Shown: piece after piece, positions 1-6,989 of the stretch
Position numbering within the stretch: the first letter of the stretch is position 1
How the letters are laid out: every line of letters starts with the position of its first letter
Assembly: GCA_012800665.1 (NCBI GenBank)
Contig: JAAZIW010000068.1
Span: 1 to 7,428 of the forward strand
Length of the DNA stretch: 7,428 bases
From: Rikenellaceae bacterium
GTDB lineage: Bacteria; Bacteroidota; Bacteroidia; Bacteroidales; UBA932
Direction of reading: 5' to 3'
The notes under the pieces: generated by a model
The model's database searches: none
Told to the model about the DNA's origin: nothing
Seen by the model: only the letters and a program-made list of their open reading frames with translations
Translations under genes and position numbers: made by a program

Positions 1-25
1 ACATTACTGCAATGGTTTTATACAT
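1..25 (-). CDS. Possible start of a next minus-strand gene (5' fragment, 8 codons visible)
   Basis: On the minus strand an ATG at 25-23 opens a frame reading MYKTIAVM that stays open to the window edge. It lies two bases after the TAG stop of the penicillin-binding protein gene, the spacing expected for a cotranscribed next gene, and no terminator hairpin is visible between them. Eight codons are far too few to identify a family or to exclude chance, so this is only a pointer that the minus-strand operon may continue to the left. Confidence 0.25.
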
Positions 26-27
26 AT

Positions 28-2403
28 CTATTCGAAATAATATTCTTCTTGACTTGCTATGGTTTCGGTGGCATCATCGTGCTCATCACCGGTGCAACTG
101 AGGTCGAGCGTCATGCCCGCCGGCGCCACAAAACGGTCTTCCGCACTGATACCCACAGAGCCGTCTGCCAGGCATTTCTTCATCCAAATCCCCCAAATCG
201 GCAGTGCCATATTCGCGCCGCTTCCGAGCGCAAGGCTGTTGAAATGAATCTGCCTGTCCTCGCCTCCCACCCAAATTCCGGCGGTAATGGTGGGGGTATA
301 GCCTATGAACCAGCCATCAGAGTTGTCGTTGGTGGTGCCGGTTTTACCCGCAATCTCACCGGTGAGGCCGTAAGTGCCGCGAAGACGATAGCCTGTGCCA
401 TGATTTATCACTCCCGACATGAGGTTGACCATAAGATAAGCCGTGCGCTCCCCTATGGCCTCGCGTTTGGTATTGGTGAATTCGGTGAGCACATTTCCAT
501 CCTTATCTTCTATGCGGGTAACATACATCGGAGTTATATAAACTCCCTTGGAGGGGAAGGTGTTGAAAGCCGCAACCATTTCGTAGGGGCTTAAATCGGT
601 AGGTCCTAAGCAAAGGGAGTAAACCTCATCTATATGGCTGTGAATGCCCATTTTACGCATCATTTCGGCCATGGCATGAGGGCCGAACTGCTTCATAAGA
701 TACGCGGATATATTATTGGAAGAGTGAGTAAGACCCCATTTGAGGGTAACCGTCTTGCCTATCCATTCATCTTTGTCGGTGGAGCGGGGTGTCCATTCGG
801 TGCCGTCGGTGGCGAGAAAACTCTGAGGCACGCAAACAGTCTTGTCGCAGGGGCTCATACCCTCCTGCATTGCGAGAGTATAGAGGAAGGGCTTTATGGT
901 AGAGCCCACCTGGCGTTTGCCCTGCGAAACATTGTCGTATTTGAACCAGCGGTAATTGGGTCCGCCGACATAGGCCTTGACATGGCCGGTTACCGGCTCC
1001 ATCGCCACAAAACCGCAGCGGAGCATACCCTTGTAATAGCGAATGCTGTCATCCGGAGTCATGGTGGTATCGGCATATCCCTTGCTGTTGTAGGCGAACA
1101 CCCTCATCTTGGCGGGTTTGCGAAATTGAGCCAAAATCTCCGCCTCGGGCACTCCGGCTGATTTTTGCAGGCGATAGCGGTCGCTCCACCTGCGGGCATT
1201 GCTCATAAGGCGCTCGCGCACATCCGGCTCGGTGTCATCAGCGAAAGGCGGATATTTCTTCCAACGGAGCTCGCGGTTGAAGGTCTTTTGCAGATTGCCT
1301 CCGAGCCATTCATCCACCGCCTCTTCGGCATATTTCTGCATTTTATAATTTATCGTAGTATAAATTTTCAGACCATCCTTGTCGAGGTCGTATTGCTCTC
1401 CGTTGGCCTTTTTGTTTTTGATGAGCCAGCCGTAAATCTGGTCCTGCTCCCAACGCTGTTGGTCATAGAGATAGTCCTCTATATATTGGTAATTGCTGCG
1501 CACCGGCTTCCTGGCGCTCATGTCACGGCGAAGGCGGTCCCTGAAATAGGGGGCGAGGCCGGCATGATGGTCCTGTACCTGATACTGCAGGGTGATGGGA
1601 AGGGCCTGAAGAGAATCCAACTGCTTTTTGGGGAGATGAAAGCCCTTGTTTTTATAAGAATTCTGAGTCATGCGCCTCAGCACAAAGTTCCTGCGGTTCA
1701 GGGCTTTGTCGGGATTGAGGGCGGGATTGTAGCGGGTGGGCTTGTTCACCATTCCGATTAGAGTGGCCGCCTCTTCCACCGTAACTTCGGAGGGAAGTTT
1801 GGCAAAGAAGGTCTCACTTGCCGCACGGATGCCGTAGGCGCTGCTGCCGAAGAAAACAGAATTGAGATACATGTTCACAATCTCATCCTTGGTATAGTTT
1901 CTCTCCAACTTCACAGCTGTTATCCACTCTTTTAACTTGGTCCAAACCATTACGGTCTGTTTCCAACCCGGAAACTTGCTCTTGATTTCTCTTCTGGGAT
2001 AAAGGCTTTTTGCCAATTGCTGGGTTATGGTGGAACCGCCGCCCTGAGAGGAATCCCTCATCAGCAGAGTCTTGAAGAAGACGCGTGCAAGGCCTTTTGT
2101 GTCGATGCCGGAATGCCTGTAAAAACGGGCGTCCTCAGTGGCTACAGCGGCATGCACGAGATAAGGGGACAGCTCCTCATAGCTTACGAAAGTACGGTTT
2201 TCGATATGGAAAGTGGTGAGCAATTGTCCGTCATCGGAAAGTATCTGCGTTGCGAGTTTGCTTTCGGGACGCTCAAGTTCTTCGAAAGAAGGGATTTTGG
2301 CGAACATCCATACTAAGAGCAGCATTATAAAAAGGAGCGCAAAGGGGGTGGCGAGGATTATCCAAAACCACTTTATTATGTTTTTACGAGTTTTATTAGT
2401 CAT
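28..2403 (-). CDS. mrcA: Class A penicillin-binding protein 1A: bifunctional peptidoglycan glycosyltransferase/transpeptidase
   Basis: This enzyme polymerises lipid II into glycan strands and cross-links the stem peptides in the periplasm, anchored in the inner membrane. A short basic N-terminus (MTNKTRKNIIK) precedes one membrane span at about residues 12-34. The GT51 glycosyltransferase domain covers about 55-235: the EDARFYRHSG motif has the catalytic Glu90, GGSTITQQLAKS follows at 122-133, and KLKEW...KLE...EIVNMYLN spans 156-181. The transpeptidase domain covers about 460-740, with nucleophile Ser501 in GSTIKPF (Lys504), SSN at 561-563 and KTGT at 687-690. The 791-residue length is normal for Bacteroidota PBP1A, and all catalytic motifs are intact. 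The long segment between the domains (about 270-460) is not catalytic. The C-terminus is acidic and ends in EEYYFE. The ATG at 2403-2401 fits because the basic-plus-TM start follows at once and a promoter lies just upstream. The family call is firm; the symbol follows the E. coli PBP1A convention and could equally be ponA. Confidence 0.95.
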   Translation of the reverse strand: MTNKTRKNIIKWFWIILATPFALLFIMLLLVWMFAKIPSFEELERPESKLATQILSDDGQLLTTFHIENRTFVSYEELSPYLVHAAVATEDARFYRHSGIDTKGLARVFFKTLLMRDSSQGGGSTITQQLAKSLYPRREIKSKFPGWKQTVMVWTKLKEWITAVKLERNYTKDEIVNMYLNSVFFGSSAYGIRAASETFFAKLPSEVTVEEAATLIGMVNKPTRYNPALNPDKALNRRNFVLRRMTQNSYKNKGFHLPKKQLDSLQALPITLQYQVQDHHAGLAPYFRDRLRRDMSARKPVRSNYQYIEDYLYDQQRWEQDQIYGWLIKNKKANGEQYDLDKDGLKIYTTINYKMQKYAEEAVDEWLGGNLQKTFNRELRWKKYPPFADDTEPDVRERLMSNARRWSDRYRLQKSAGVPEAEILAQFRKPAKMRVFAYNSKGYADTTMTPDDSIRYYKGMLRCGFVAMEPVTGHVKAYVGGPNYRWFKYDNVSQGKRQVGSTIKPFLYTLAMQEGMSPCDKTVCVPQSFLATDGTEWTPRSTDKDEWIGKTVTLKWGLTHSSNNISAYLMKQFGPHAMAEMMRKMGIHSHIDEVYSLCLGPTDLSPYEMVAAFNTFPSKGVYITPMYVTRIEDKDGNVLTEFTNTKREAIGERTAYLMVNLMSGVINHGTGYRLRGTYGLTGEIAGKTGTTNDNSDGWFIGYTPTITAGIWVGGEDRQIHFNSLALGSGANMALPIWGIWMKKCLADGSVGISAEDRFVAPAGMTLDLSCTGDEHDDATETIASQEEYYFE

Positions 2404-2422
2404 GTCTAAGCTTAAGTATCTA

Positions 2423-2451
2423 CAAAAGTAACATTTTTTTCACTACTTTTG
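2423..2451. repeat. Inverted repeat formed by two divergent -7 boxes
   Basis: CAAAAGTA (2423-2430) and TACTTTTG (2444-2451) are perfect 8-base inverted arms separated by 13 bases, including a run of seven T. Each arm is the -7 box of one of the divergent genes, PBP1A to the left and topA to the right. The arrangement is symmetrical enough to bind a dimeric regulator, but shared promoter consensus alone explains it. Confidence 0.6.
2444..2451 (+). promoter_or_regulatory. topA: -7 box of the probable topA promoter
   Basis: TACTTTTG fits the Bacteroides -7 consensus TAnnTTTG and sits 32 bases before the topA ATG, which would place the transcript start near 2458. No TTTG is present 19-21 bases upstream, so the -33 element is weak or missing and this promoter is less certain than the minus-strand one. 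The leader is AT-rich; AAGAGG just before the ATG may serve as a ribosome binding site. Confidence 0.45.
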
Positions 2452-2483
2452 CAAACAGGATAAAATTATATATAATAAGAGGT

Positions 2484-4814
2484 ATGAAAGATAAGAGCAG
2501 CAAGCTTGTAATAGTAGAGTCGCCTGCAAAGGCAAAAACCATACAGCGTTTTCTTGGAGAAGAATACACCGTGAAATCTTGTTACGGACATATCCGCGAC
2601 CTTCATGAAAAGCAGCTTAGTATAGATGTAGAGAATGGATTCAAGCCGGAATATGTAATTCCTGATGAAAAGAAGAGGGTGGTGGCGGAGTTGAAAAAAC
2701 TTGCAGATAAAGCCGAGTTGGTTTTGCTCGCATCCGATGAGGACCGCGAAGGAGAAGCCATCTCGTGGCATCTTGCGGATGTACTTGAAATTCCAAAGGA
2801 AAAAATACGCAGAATAGTCTTCCACGAAATCACCAAAGACGCTATTCTTGGCGCCATCAAGAATCCGCGTGACATAGACATGAACCTTGTAAACGCCCAG
2901 CAGGCACGCCGCGTATTGGACCGCCTGGTAGGCTTCGAGCTCTCCCCCGTCCTTTGGAGAAAAATCAACCGCGGTCTGTCGGCAGGGCGGGTGCAAAGCG
3001 TTGCGCTCAGGCTTGTGGTGGATAGGGAAAGGAAGATTATAGCATTTGTGCCTGAAAAATATTATAAATGCGAGGGAGATTTCCGGATAGGAGGCAAAAA
3101 CAGCATCAAGGGCAAGCTGAATAAGAATTTTGAAGATGAGGATGAGGCACGCAAGTTCCTCGAAGACAATAAGGCGTCGGTATATAAGGTAGAAAAGGTG
3201 GAGAAGAAAGAAGCTCAGCGCTGGCCCGCCGCCCCGTTCACCACATCCACCCTCCAGCAGGAAGCCTCGCGAAAGCTGCATCTACCCGTAAGCGTTACAA
3301 TGAGGGTGGCTCAGGCGCTTTACGAAAAAGGTCTTATCACCTATATGCGTACCGACTCCACCAATCTTTCGAGTCTTGCGCTCAATACCTCCAAAAAATA
3401 CATCACCGAAGAATTCGGTCCTGAATATTCTCATCCCCGCCAATATAAAACACATAGCAAAGGTGCGCAGGAGGCCCACGAAGCCATCCGCCCGACCTTT
3501 ATAGAAAATACTCAAATCGAGGGCAGCGCACAAGAGCAAAAACTCTACAACCTGATTTGGAAAAGAACGGTGGCATCGCAGATGGCCGAGGCGAAAGTCG
3601 AAAACACCGAGGTTGTAATAGATATAGACAATCGCCCCGAAAAATTCATAATCAACGGCACAAGGGTGCTCTTTGACGGCTTCCTCAAACTTTATTCAGA
3701 GGGTACGGACGATGCTGCAGAGGAAGAAGATTCCACCATCCTCCCCGAAATAAAAGCGGGCGAACAGCCGCTTTGCAATGAAATCAAGGCTGAATGCAAA
3801 TTCACCAGGCCGCCTTTCCGCTATTCCGAAGCCACATTGGTTAAAAAATTGGAAGAACTCGGAATCGGCCGTCCGAGCACTTATGCACCTACAATCTCTA
3901 CCCTCACTACCGGCAGGGGCTACTTAGTACGCGGGAATAAAGAGGGAAAGAAGGTGCAAGTGACCAATCTTAGTCTGAAAGGGGGCAAAATAACAGAGTC
4001 GGAAAAAACGGAGGTGATAGGTGAAGAGCGCGGTAAACTTCTGCCGCAAGAGGTGGGTATGCAAGTGACCGATTATCTTGTGGAGAATTTCCCTCGCATT
4101 CTGGATTATAATTTTACGGCGGATGTAGAAAAGGATTTCGACCAGATAGCAGAAGGCGACAAGGAGTGGAACAAGGTTATAGCCGCTTTCTACGGACCAT
4201 TTCATAAAGAAGTGGAGGAAGACCTCAACGACGGAAAGTTTAACCATGTGGAAAGGGAGTTGGGAAACGACCCGGCTACAGGAGAGCCCGTTGTGGCCCG
4301 CTATGGCAAATATGGAGCGTTCGTACAAAAGGGCAGCGGAGATGACAAGCAATATGCCAGCCTTCTGGCAGGCCAGCTCATCGAAACCATCACCCTTGCA
4401 GAAGCCCTCAAGCTTTTTGAACTTCCGCGCACAGTTGGGAAATGGAATGGCTTTGATGTGGTGGCGACAAGGGGGAGATTCGGCCCTTACCTCAAATGGA
4501 ACGACAAGAATTACTCGCTCCCTAAAAGCAAGGACCCTTTGAAAATCACCATTGAGGAATGCGGCGCACTCATCGAGGAGCAGAATTCAAAACCCGCTGC
4601 AGGAGCTGTTTTGCTTGAATATAAAGATTCCGATATACAAGTAATAAACGGGCGTTACGGGCCTTACATTAAACATGCGGGAAACAATTACCGCATACCG
4701 AAAGGCACAGATGCCGCCTCCCTTGGCGAGGAAGCATGTAAAAAGATAATAGAGGAATCCAAGCCGACTTCAAAAAAGAATAAGTTCAATAAACGTTATA
4801 CTAAAAAGTCATGA
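2484..4814 (+). CDS. topA: DNA topoisomerase I (type IA)
   Basis: TopA relaxes negatively supercoiled DNA by cutting and rejoining one strand through a 5'-phosphotyrosine link. The TOPRIM domain is at the N-terminus, with Glu12 in VIVESPAKAKT and the metal-binding DEDRE motif (Asp85, Asp87, Glu89). The conserved NAQQARRVLDRLVGF (137-151) and SAGRVQSVALRL (166-177) follow. The active-site tyrosine is Tyr287, with Arg289, in LITYMRTDST, and FRYSEATLVKKLEELGIGRPSTYAPT lies at about 445-470. The C-terminal part carries three copies of the topoisomerase C-terminal repeat, each with an RYGKYG/RFGPYL/RYGPYI core at about 606, 664 and 724, then a lysine-rich tail (SKKNKFNKRYTKKS). There are no Cys4 zinc ribbons as in E. 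coli TopA. The length of 776 and all catalytic residues are normal for Bacteroidota TopA. The ATG directly precedes the conserved N-terminus. The gene overlaps the next one by four bases (ATGA). Confidence 0.97.
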   Translation: MKDKSSKLVIVESPAKAKTIQRFLGEEYTVKSCYGHIRDLHEKQLSIDVENGFKPEYVIPDEKKRVVAELKKLADKAELVLLASDEDREGEAISWHLADVLEIPKEKIRRIVFHEITKDAILGAIKNPRDIDMNLVNAQQARRVLDRLVGFELSPVLWRKINRGLSAGRVQSVALRLVVDRERKIIAFVPEKYYKCEGDFRIGGKNSIKGKLNKNFEDEDEARKFLEDNKASVYKVEKVEKKEAQRWPAAPFTTSTLQQEASRKLHLPVSVTMRVAQALYEKGLITYMRTDSTNLSSLALNTSKKYITEEFGPEYSHPRQYKTHSKGAQEAHEAIRPTFIENTQIEGSAQEQKLYNLIWKRTVASQMAEAKVENTEVVIDIDNRPEKFIINGTRVLFDGFLKLYSEGTDDAAEEEDSTILPEIKAGEQPLCNEIKAECKFTRPPFRYSEATLVKKLEELGIGRPSTYAPTISTLTTGRGYLVRGNKEGKKVQVTNLSLKGGKITESEKTEVIGEERGKLLPQEVGMQVTDYLVENFPRILDYNFTADVEKDFDQIAEGDKEWNKVIAAFYGPFHKEVEEDLNDGKFNHVERELGNDPATGEPVVARYGKYGAFVQKGSGDDKQYASLLAGQLIETITLAEALKLFELPRTVGKWNGFDVVATRGRFGPYLKWNDKNYSLPKSKDPLKITIEECGALIEEQNSKPAAGAVLLEYKDSDIQVINGRYGPYIKHAGNNYRIPKGTDAASLGEEACKKIIEESKPTSKKNKFNKRYTKKS

Positions 4815-5272
4815 AATATCAGATAGATGACATTGACAGGAAGATACTTCACTTCCTTGCAAAAGATGCACGCATGCCTTATTTGGAAATAGCAAGAGCA
4901 TGCGGAGTTTCAGGTGCCGCCATACACCAAAGGGTTCACAAGCTTCAGAAAAACGCTGTAATCACCGGCTCACGACTGCTTGTGAAACCGTCTGCTCTCG
5001 GGCTGACCGTATGTGCATTCATCAACATAGTGGTGACCGAGTCCACAAAACTGCAAGAGGTTATTCTCGCCCTAAAGCAGATTCCCGAGGTGGTGGAATG
5101 CCACTTTATTACAGGCAAATATTCGCTGCTGATTAAAATTTATTGCAAAGACAATAACCATTTGATGGAGGTGCTTGTAAACAGCATTCAGAACATCCCC
5201 AACATCCAGTCCACCGAAACCATGCTTTCGCTGGAAGAAGCCTTCCAGAGACAGGTGTGGGTTAAAGAGTAA
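4811..5272 (+). CDS. Lrp/AsnC-family transcriptional regulator
   Basis: This is a 153-residue feast/famine regulator of the usual family length. The N-terminal winged helix-turn-helix covers about residues 5-60: IDDIDRKILHFLAKDAR, then YLEIARACGVSGAAIHQRVHKLQ with the recognition helix around 34-46, then the wing VITGSRLLVKPSALG. The C-terminal RAM/ligand-binding domain covers about 67-148 and includes VVECHFITGKYSLLIKIY and STETMLSLEEAFQRQV. Family members form dimers and octamers and often sense amino acids; the ligand here cannot be read. The ATG overlaps the topA stop as ATGA, so translation is probably coupled to topA and no separate ribosome binding site or promoter is evident. Ser105 occupies the place of an aspartate (Asp114) in E. 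coli Lrp that, from memory, affects the leucine response. It is not E. coli lrp itself, so no symbol is given. Confidence 0.93.
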   Translation: MKYQIDDIDRKILHFLAKDARMPYLEIARACGVSGAAIHQRVHKLQKNAVITGSRLLVKPSALGLTVCAFINIVVTESTKLQEVILALKQIPEVVECHFITGKYSLLIKIYCKDNNHLMEVLVNSIQNIPNIQSTETMLSLEEAFQRQVWVKE

Positions 5273-5282
5273 ACCAAGAGTG

Positions 5283-6833
5283 ATGAAGAGATTCTTGACG
5301 GGCATACTCTTCTTGGCGGCTCTAAACCTTTATGCATCAGGGCCGGATCACAAAAAATACCGCCCTACAATACAGGATTTGGATAGAGCCATAGAGTCTT
5401 CATCCGAGTATCAGGCTGTTCGGGAGAATAGGATAGCCTCAAAGAAGAAGGCCTTGGAGAAGACTGCCGACACTGACTCTCTTTTTTGGGGCTACGCCGA
5501 CCTCTTCAACGAATACTCTTTCTATCAAGTGGATTCTGCATTGGCCTATTCCTTTGCCATGCAGCAGCTTGCCGAAGGCATGGACGACCCATATAAAAAA
5601 CTTTTGGCCCGTCTCAATGTAATAGAAGAGTATATTCAGGAGGGTATGTATGTAGATGCCAAGGAGTTGCTTGAGGATATTCCCCGAGCATCGGTGCCGG
5701 ATAATCTGCTCGAATCTTATTATTATAAATTCAATGCTCTTTATGAGGCGCTTTCCGATTACGCCTTGAATCCCCGCCAAAAACAGGCCTATCAGCAAAA
5801 GGAATTTGCATACAAGGATTCCATAAGCATAGTAAGCCCCGGAAACTATTATATAAGCTCGGCTTTGCTCTTTGCAGAAGGAAAAACAGAACAGGCCCTG
5901 AACCTTCTGCTGGATACATACAACAAAATGCTGCCAACGGACAGGTCTATCGGCCCCACCGCTTATGTAATCTCGCGCTATTATAAAAGAATAGGAATGA
6001 GGGAAGAAGAAAAACGGTATTTGATTGCCTCTTCTATCTCCGACATTCAATGTGCAGTAAAAGAATATCTGTCGCTCAGGCGCCTTGCCGAAATACTTTA
6101 CGAGGAAGGCGACATCCACAGGGCGCACAAATACATTATGCAATGCCTTGCGGATGCGCGCTTCTGCAATGCGAGACTGAGGGAAATACAGGTCTCGCAG
6201 ATATATCCCGTGTTGGAATCCGCCTATCAGCAAAGGCTGCATTCGCATGTCTTATTGTTAAGCTGCCTTATTGCCGCAATTTTCATTCTTCTTGTGGTTA
6301 CCTTTATATTCTTGCGCAAGAATAAAAGGCAGGAGAGGGCTTTGGATGAGGCAAACAGGAAATTGTCTGAGGCCAGCCCGATAAAAAACGTGTTCATCTC
6401 CAATCTCCTCTTGGAATGCATAACAAGAATAGACCAGCTTGACTCATACCGGAAGGCGCTTAATAAAAAAGCTCTTGCGGGAGACAAGGCCGGAGTGTTT
6501 AAGGAGCTCAGGTCGTTTACTTTTGTCGAGGAACAAAGGACCGGCTTTTTCAATACATTCGACAGCATTTTTCTTCAGATTGTACCAACATTCATAGATA
6601 GCGTAAACAAACTCTTGAAAGCCGATTCGCGATTCACATATAAGGGAAGAAGTCTTTCGACAGAATTGAGAATACTTGCCCTCATTAAGTTGGGGATAAC
6701 AGATTCGGACAGGATAGCATCCATTCTGAAATACTCGAAAGCCACAGTCTATTCTTATAGGTCACGCATGCGCATGAAAGCCATCGACCCCGAGAGTTTT
6801 GAGAAAAATGTTGCGAAAATAAGGACCATATAA
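5283..6833 (+). CDS. Membrane-spanning TPR/helix-turn-helix regulator (DUF6377-type)
   Basis: This is a probable one-component signal transducer of the inner membrane. In numbering from the ATG at 5283 (516 residues), a signal peptide (MKRFLTGILFLAALNLYASG) leads into a helical, tyrosine-rich TPR-like region at about 25-315. One membrane span follows at about 323-344, then the positive RKNKRQ and a short coiled-coil-like stretch. The C-terminal region (about 366-515) resembles the Bacteroidota DUF6377 family: KNVFISNLLLECI, FFNTFDSIFLQIVPTFIDSVNKLL, and a LuxR-like helix-turn-helix in ELRILALIKLGITDSDRIASIL...KATVYSYRSRMR. This topology puts the TPR part in the periplasm and the DNA-binding part in the cytoplasm. 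A GTG at 5280 would add one Met; the ATG is preferred because AAGAG lies just upstream and the signal peptide begins there. It starts 10 bases after the Lrp-like gene and probably shares its transcript. Family name is from memory; function and target are inferred. Confidence 0.82.
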   Translation: MKRFLTGILFLAALNLYASGPDHKKYRPTIQDLDRAIESSSEYQAVRENRIASKKKALEKTADTDSLFWGYADLFNEYSFYQVDSALAYSFAMQQLAEGMDDPYKKLLARLNVIEEYIQEGMYVDAKELLEDIPRASVPDNLLESYYYKFNALYEALSDYALNPRQKQAYQQKEFAYKDSISIVSPGNYYISSALLFAEGKTEQALNLLLDTYNKMLPTDRSIGPTAYVISRYYKRIGMREEEKRYLIASSISDIQCAVKEYLSLRRLAEILYEEGDIHRAHKYIMQCLADARFCNARLREIQVSQIYPVLESAYQQRLHSHVLLLSCLIAAIFILLVVTFIFLRKNKRQERALDEANRKLSEASPIKNVFISNLLLECITRIDQLDSYRKALNKKALAGDKAGVFKELRSFTFVEEQRTGFFNTFDSIFLQIVPTFIDSVNKLLKADSRFTYKGRSLSTELRILALIKLGITDSDRIASILKYSKATVYSYRSRMRMKAIDPESFEKNVAKIRTI

Positions 6834-6844
6834 TTATATATGGT
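6825..6844 (+). terminator. Weak AT-rich hairpin overlapping the stop codon
   Basis: ACCATATA (6825-6832) pairs with TATATGGT (6837-6844) around a four-base loop, giving an 8-bp stem followed by a T-rich stretch (TTATATTTTAT). The stem includes the first two bases of the TAA stop. It could be a first, weak terminator before the stronger one downstream, or a chance palindrome in AT-rich DNA. Confidence 0.3.
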
Positions 6845-6885
6845 TTATATTTTATAGCCTGTAAATTTAGGCTTCATTATTGATT

Positions 6886-6924
6886 TCCAATGTTTTACCT
6901 TTAATAAAACATTGGATTTTATTT
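6886..6924 (+). terminator. Rho-independent terminator after the regulator gene
   Basis: TCCAATGTTTTA (6886-6897) pairs perfectly with TAAAACATTGGA (6905-6916), a 12-bp stem around a 7-base loop, followed directly by TTTTATTT. It lies 53 bases after the regulator stop and just before the promoter of the SusC-like gene, so it probably ends the topA-lrp-regulator transcript and insulates the receptor gene. The stem is low in GC, so efficiency may be moderate. Confidence 0.75.
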
Positions 6925-6932
6925 GTATGCTA

Positions 6933-6963
6933 TTTGAATGGACAGGACTGCTGGTTAATTTTG
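6933..6963 (+). promoter_or_regulatory. Bacteroides-type promoter of the SusC-like gene
   Basis: TTTG (6933-6936), exactly 19 bases, then TAATTTTG (6956-6963) matches the Bacteroides consensus TTTG-N19-21-TAnnTTTG at every fixed position. Transcription would start near 6970, giving an A-rich leader of about 20 bases with no Shine-Dalgarno sequence, as is common in this phylum. The promoter begins only nine bases after the terminator T-tract, so any operator for the neighbouring regulator would have to lie within or very near it. Confidence 0.72.
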
Positions 6964-6989
6964 TTAAAACACTAAGCAAAAATTAAACC

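Larger units (their letters stand above)
2423..2455 (-). promoter_or_regulatory. Bacteroides-type promoter for the PBP1A gene
   Basis: Read on the minus strand, TTTG (2455-2452) is followed by 21 bases and then TACTTTTG (2430-2423). This matches the Bacteroides sigma-ABfr consensus TTTG-N19-21-TAnnTTTG exactly. Transcription would start near 2416, leaving a leader of only about 13 bases before the ATG at 2403 and no obvious Shine-Dalgarno sequence. The match is seen in the sequence; promoter activity is inferred. Confidence 0.6.

Noticed and set aside
49..2316. Several plus-strand open frames of 99-198 residues opposite the PBP1A gene
   Set aside because: PBP1A is continuous with all motifs intact on the minus strand, so these are shadow frames; none shows a recognisable motif.
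2466..3281. 271-residue open frame on the minus strand opposite topA
   Set aside because: It lies wholly antisense to the conserved TOPRIM and catalytic regions of topA, contains no recognisable domain, and its composition (rich in Phe, Tyr, Cys, His) is typical of antisense frames.
5280..5282. GTG as the start of the membrane regulator
   Set aside because: It would only add one residue before the ATG at 5283; the ATG has a better placed AAGAG and directly opens a signal peptide.
5439..6248. 269-residue open frame on the minus strand opposite the membrane regulator
   Set aside because: It is antisense to the TPR-like region, with no family resemblance or upstream promoter, and an odd Phe/Ile/Arg-rich composition.
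6859..6874. Short inverted repeat (GCCT / AGGC) between the two terminator hairpins
   Set aside because: The stem is only about five base pairs with an eight-base loop and no T-tract; chance is enough to explain it.
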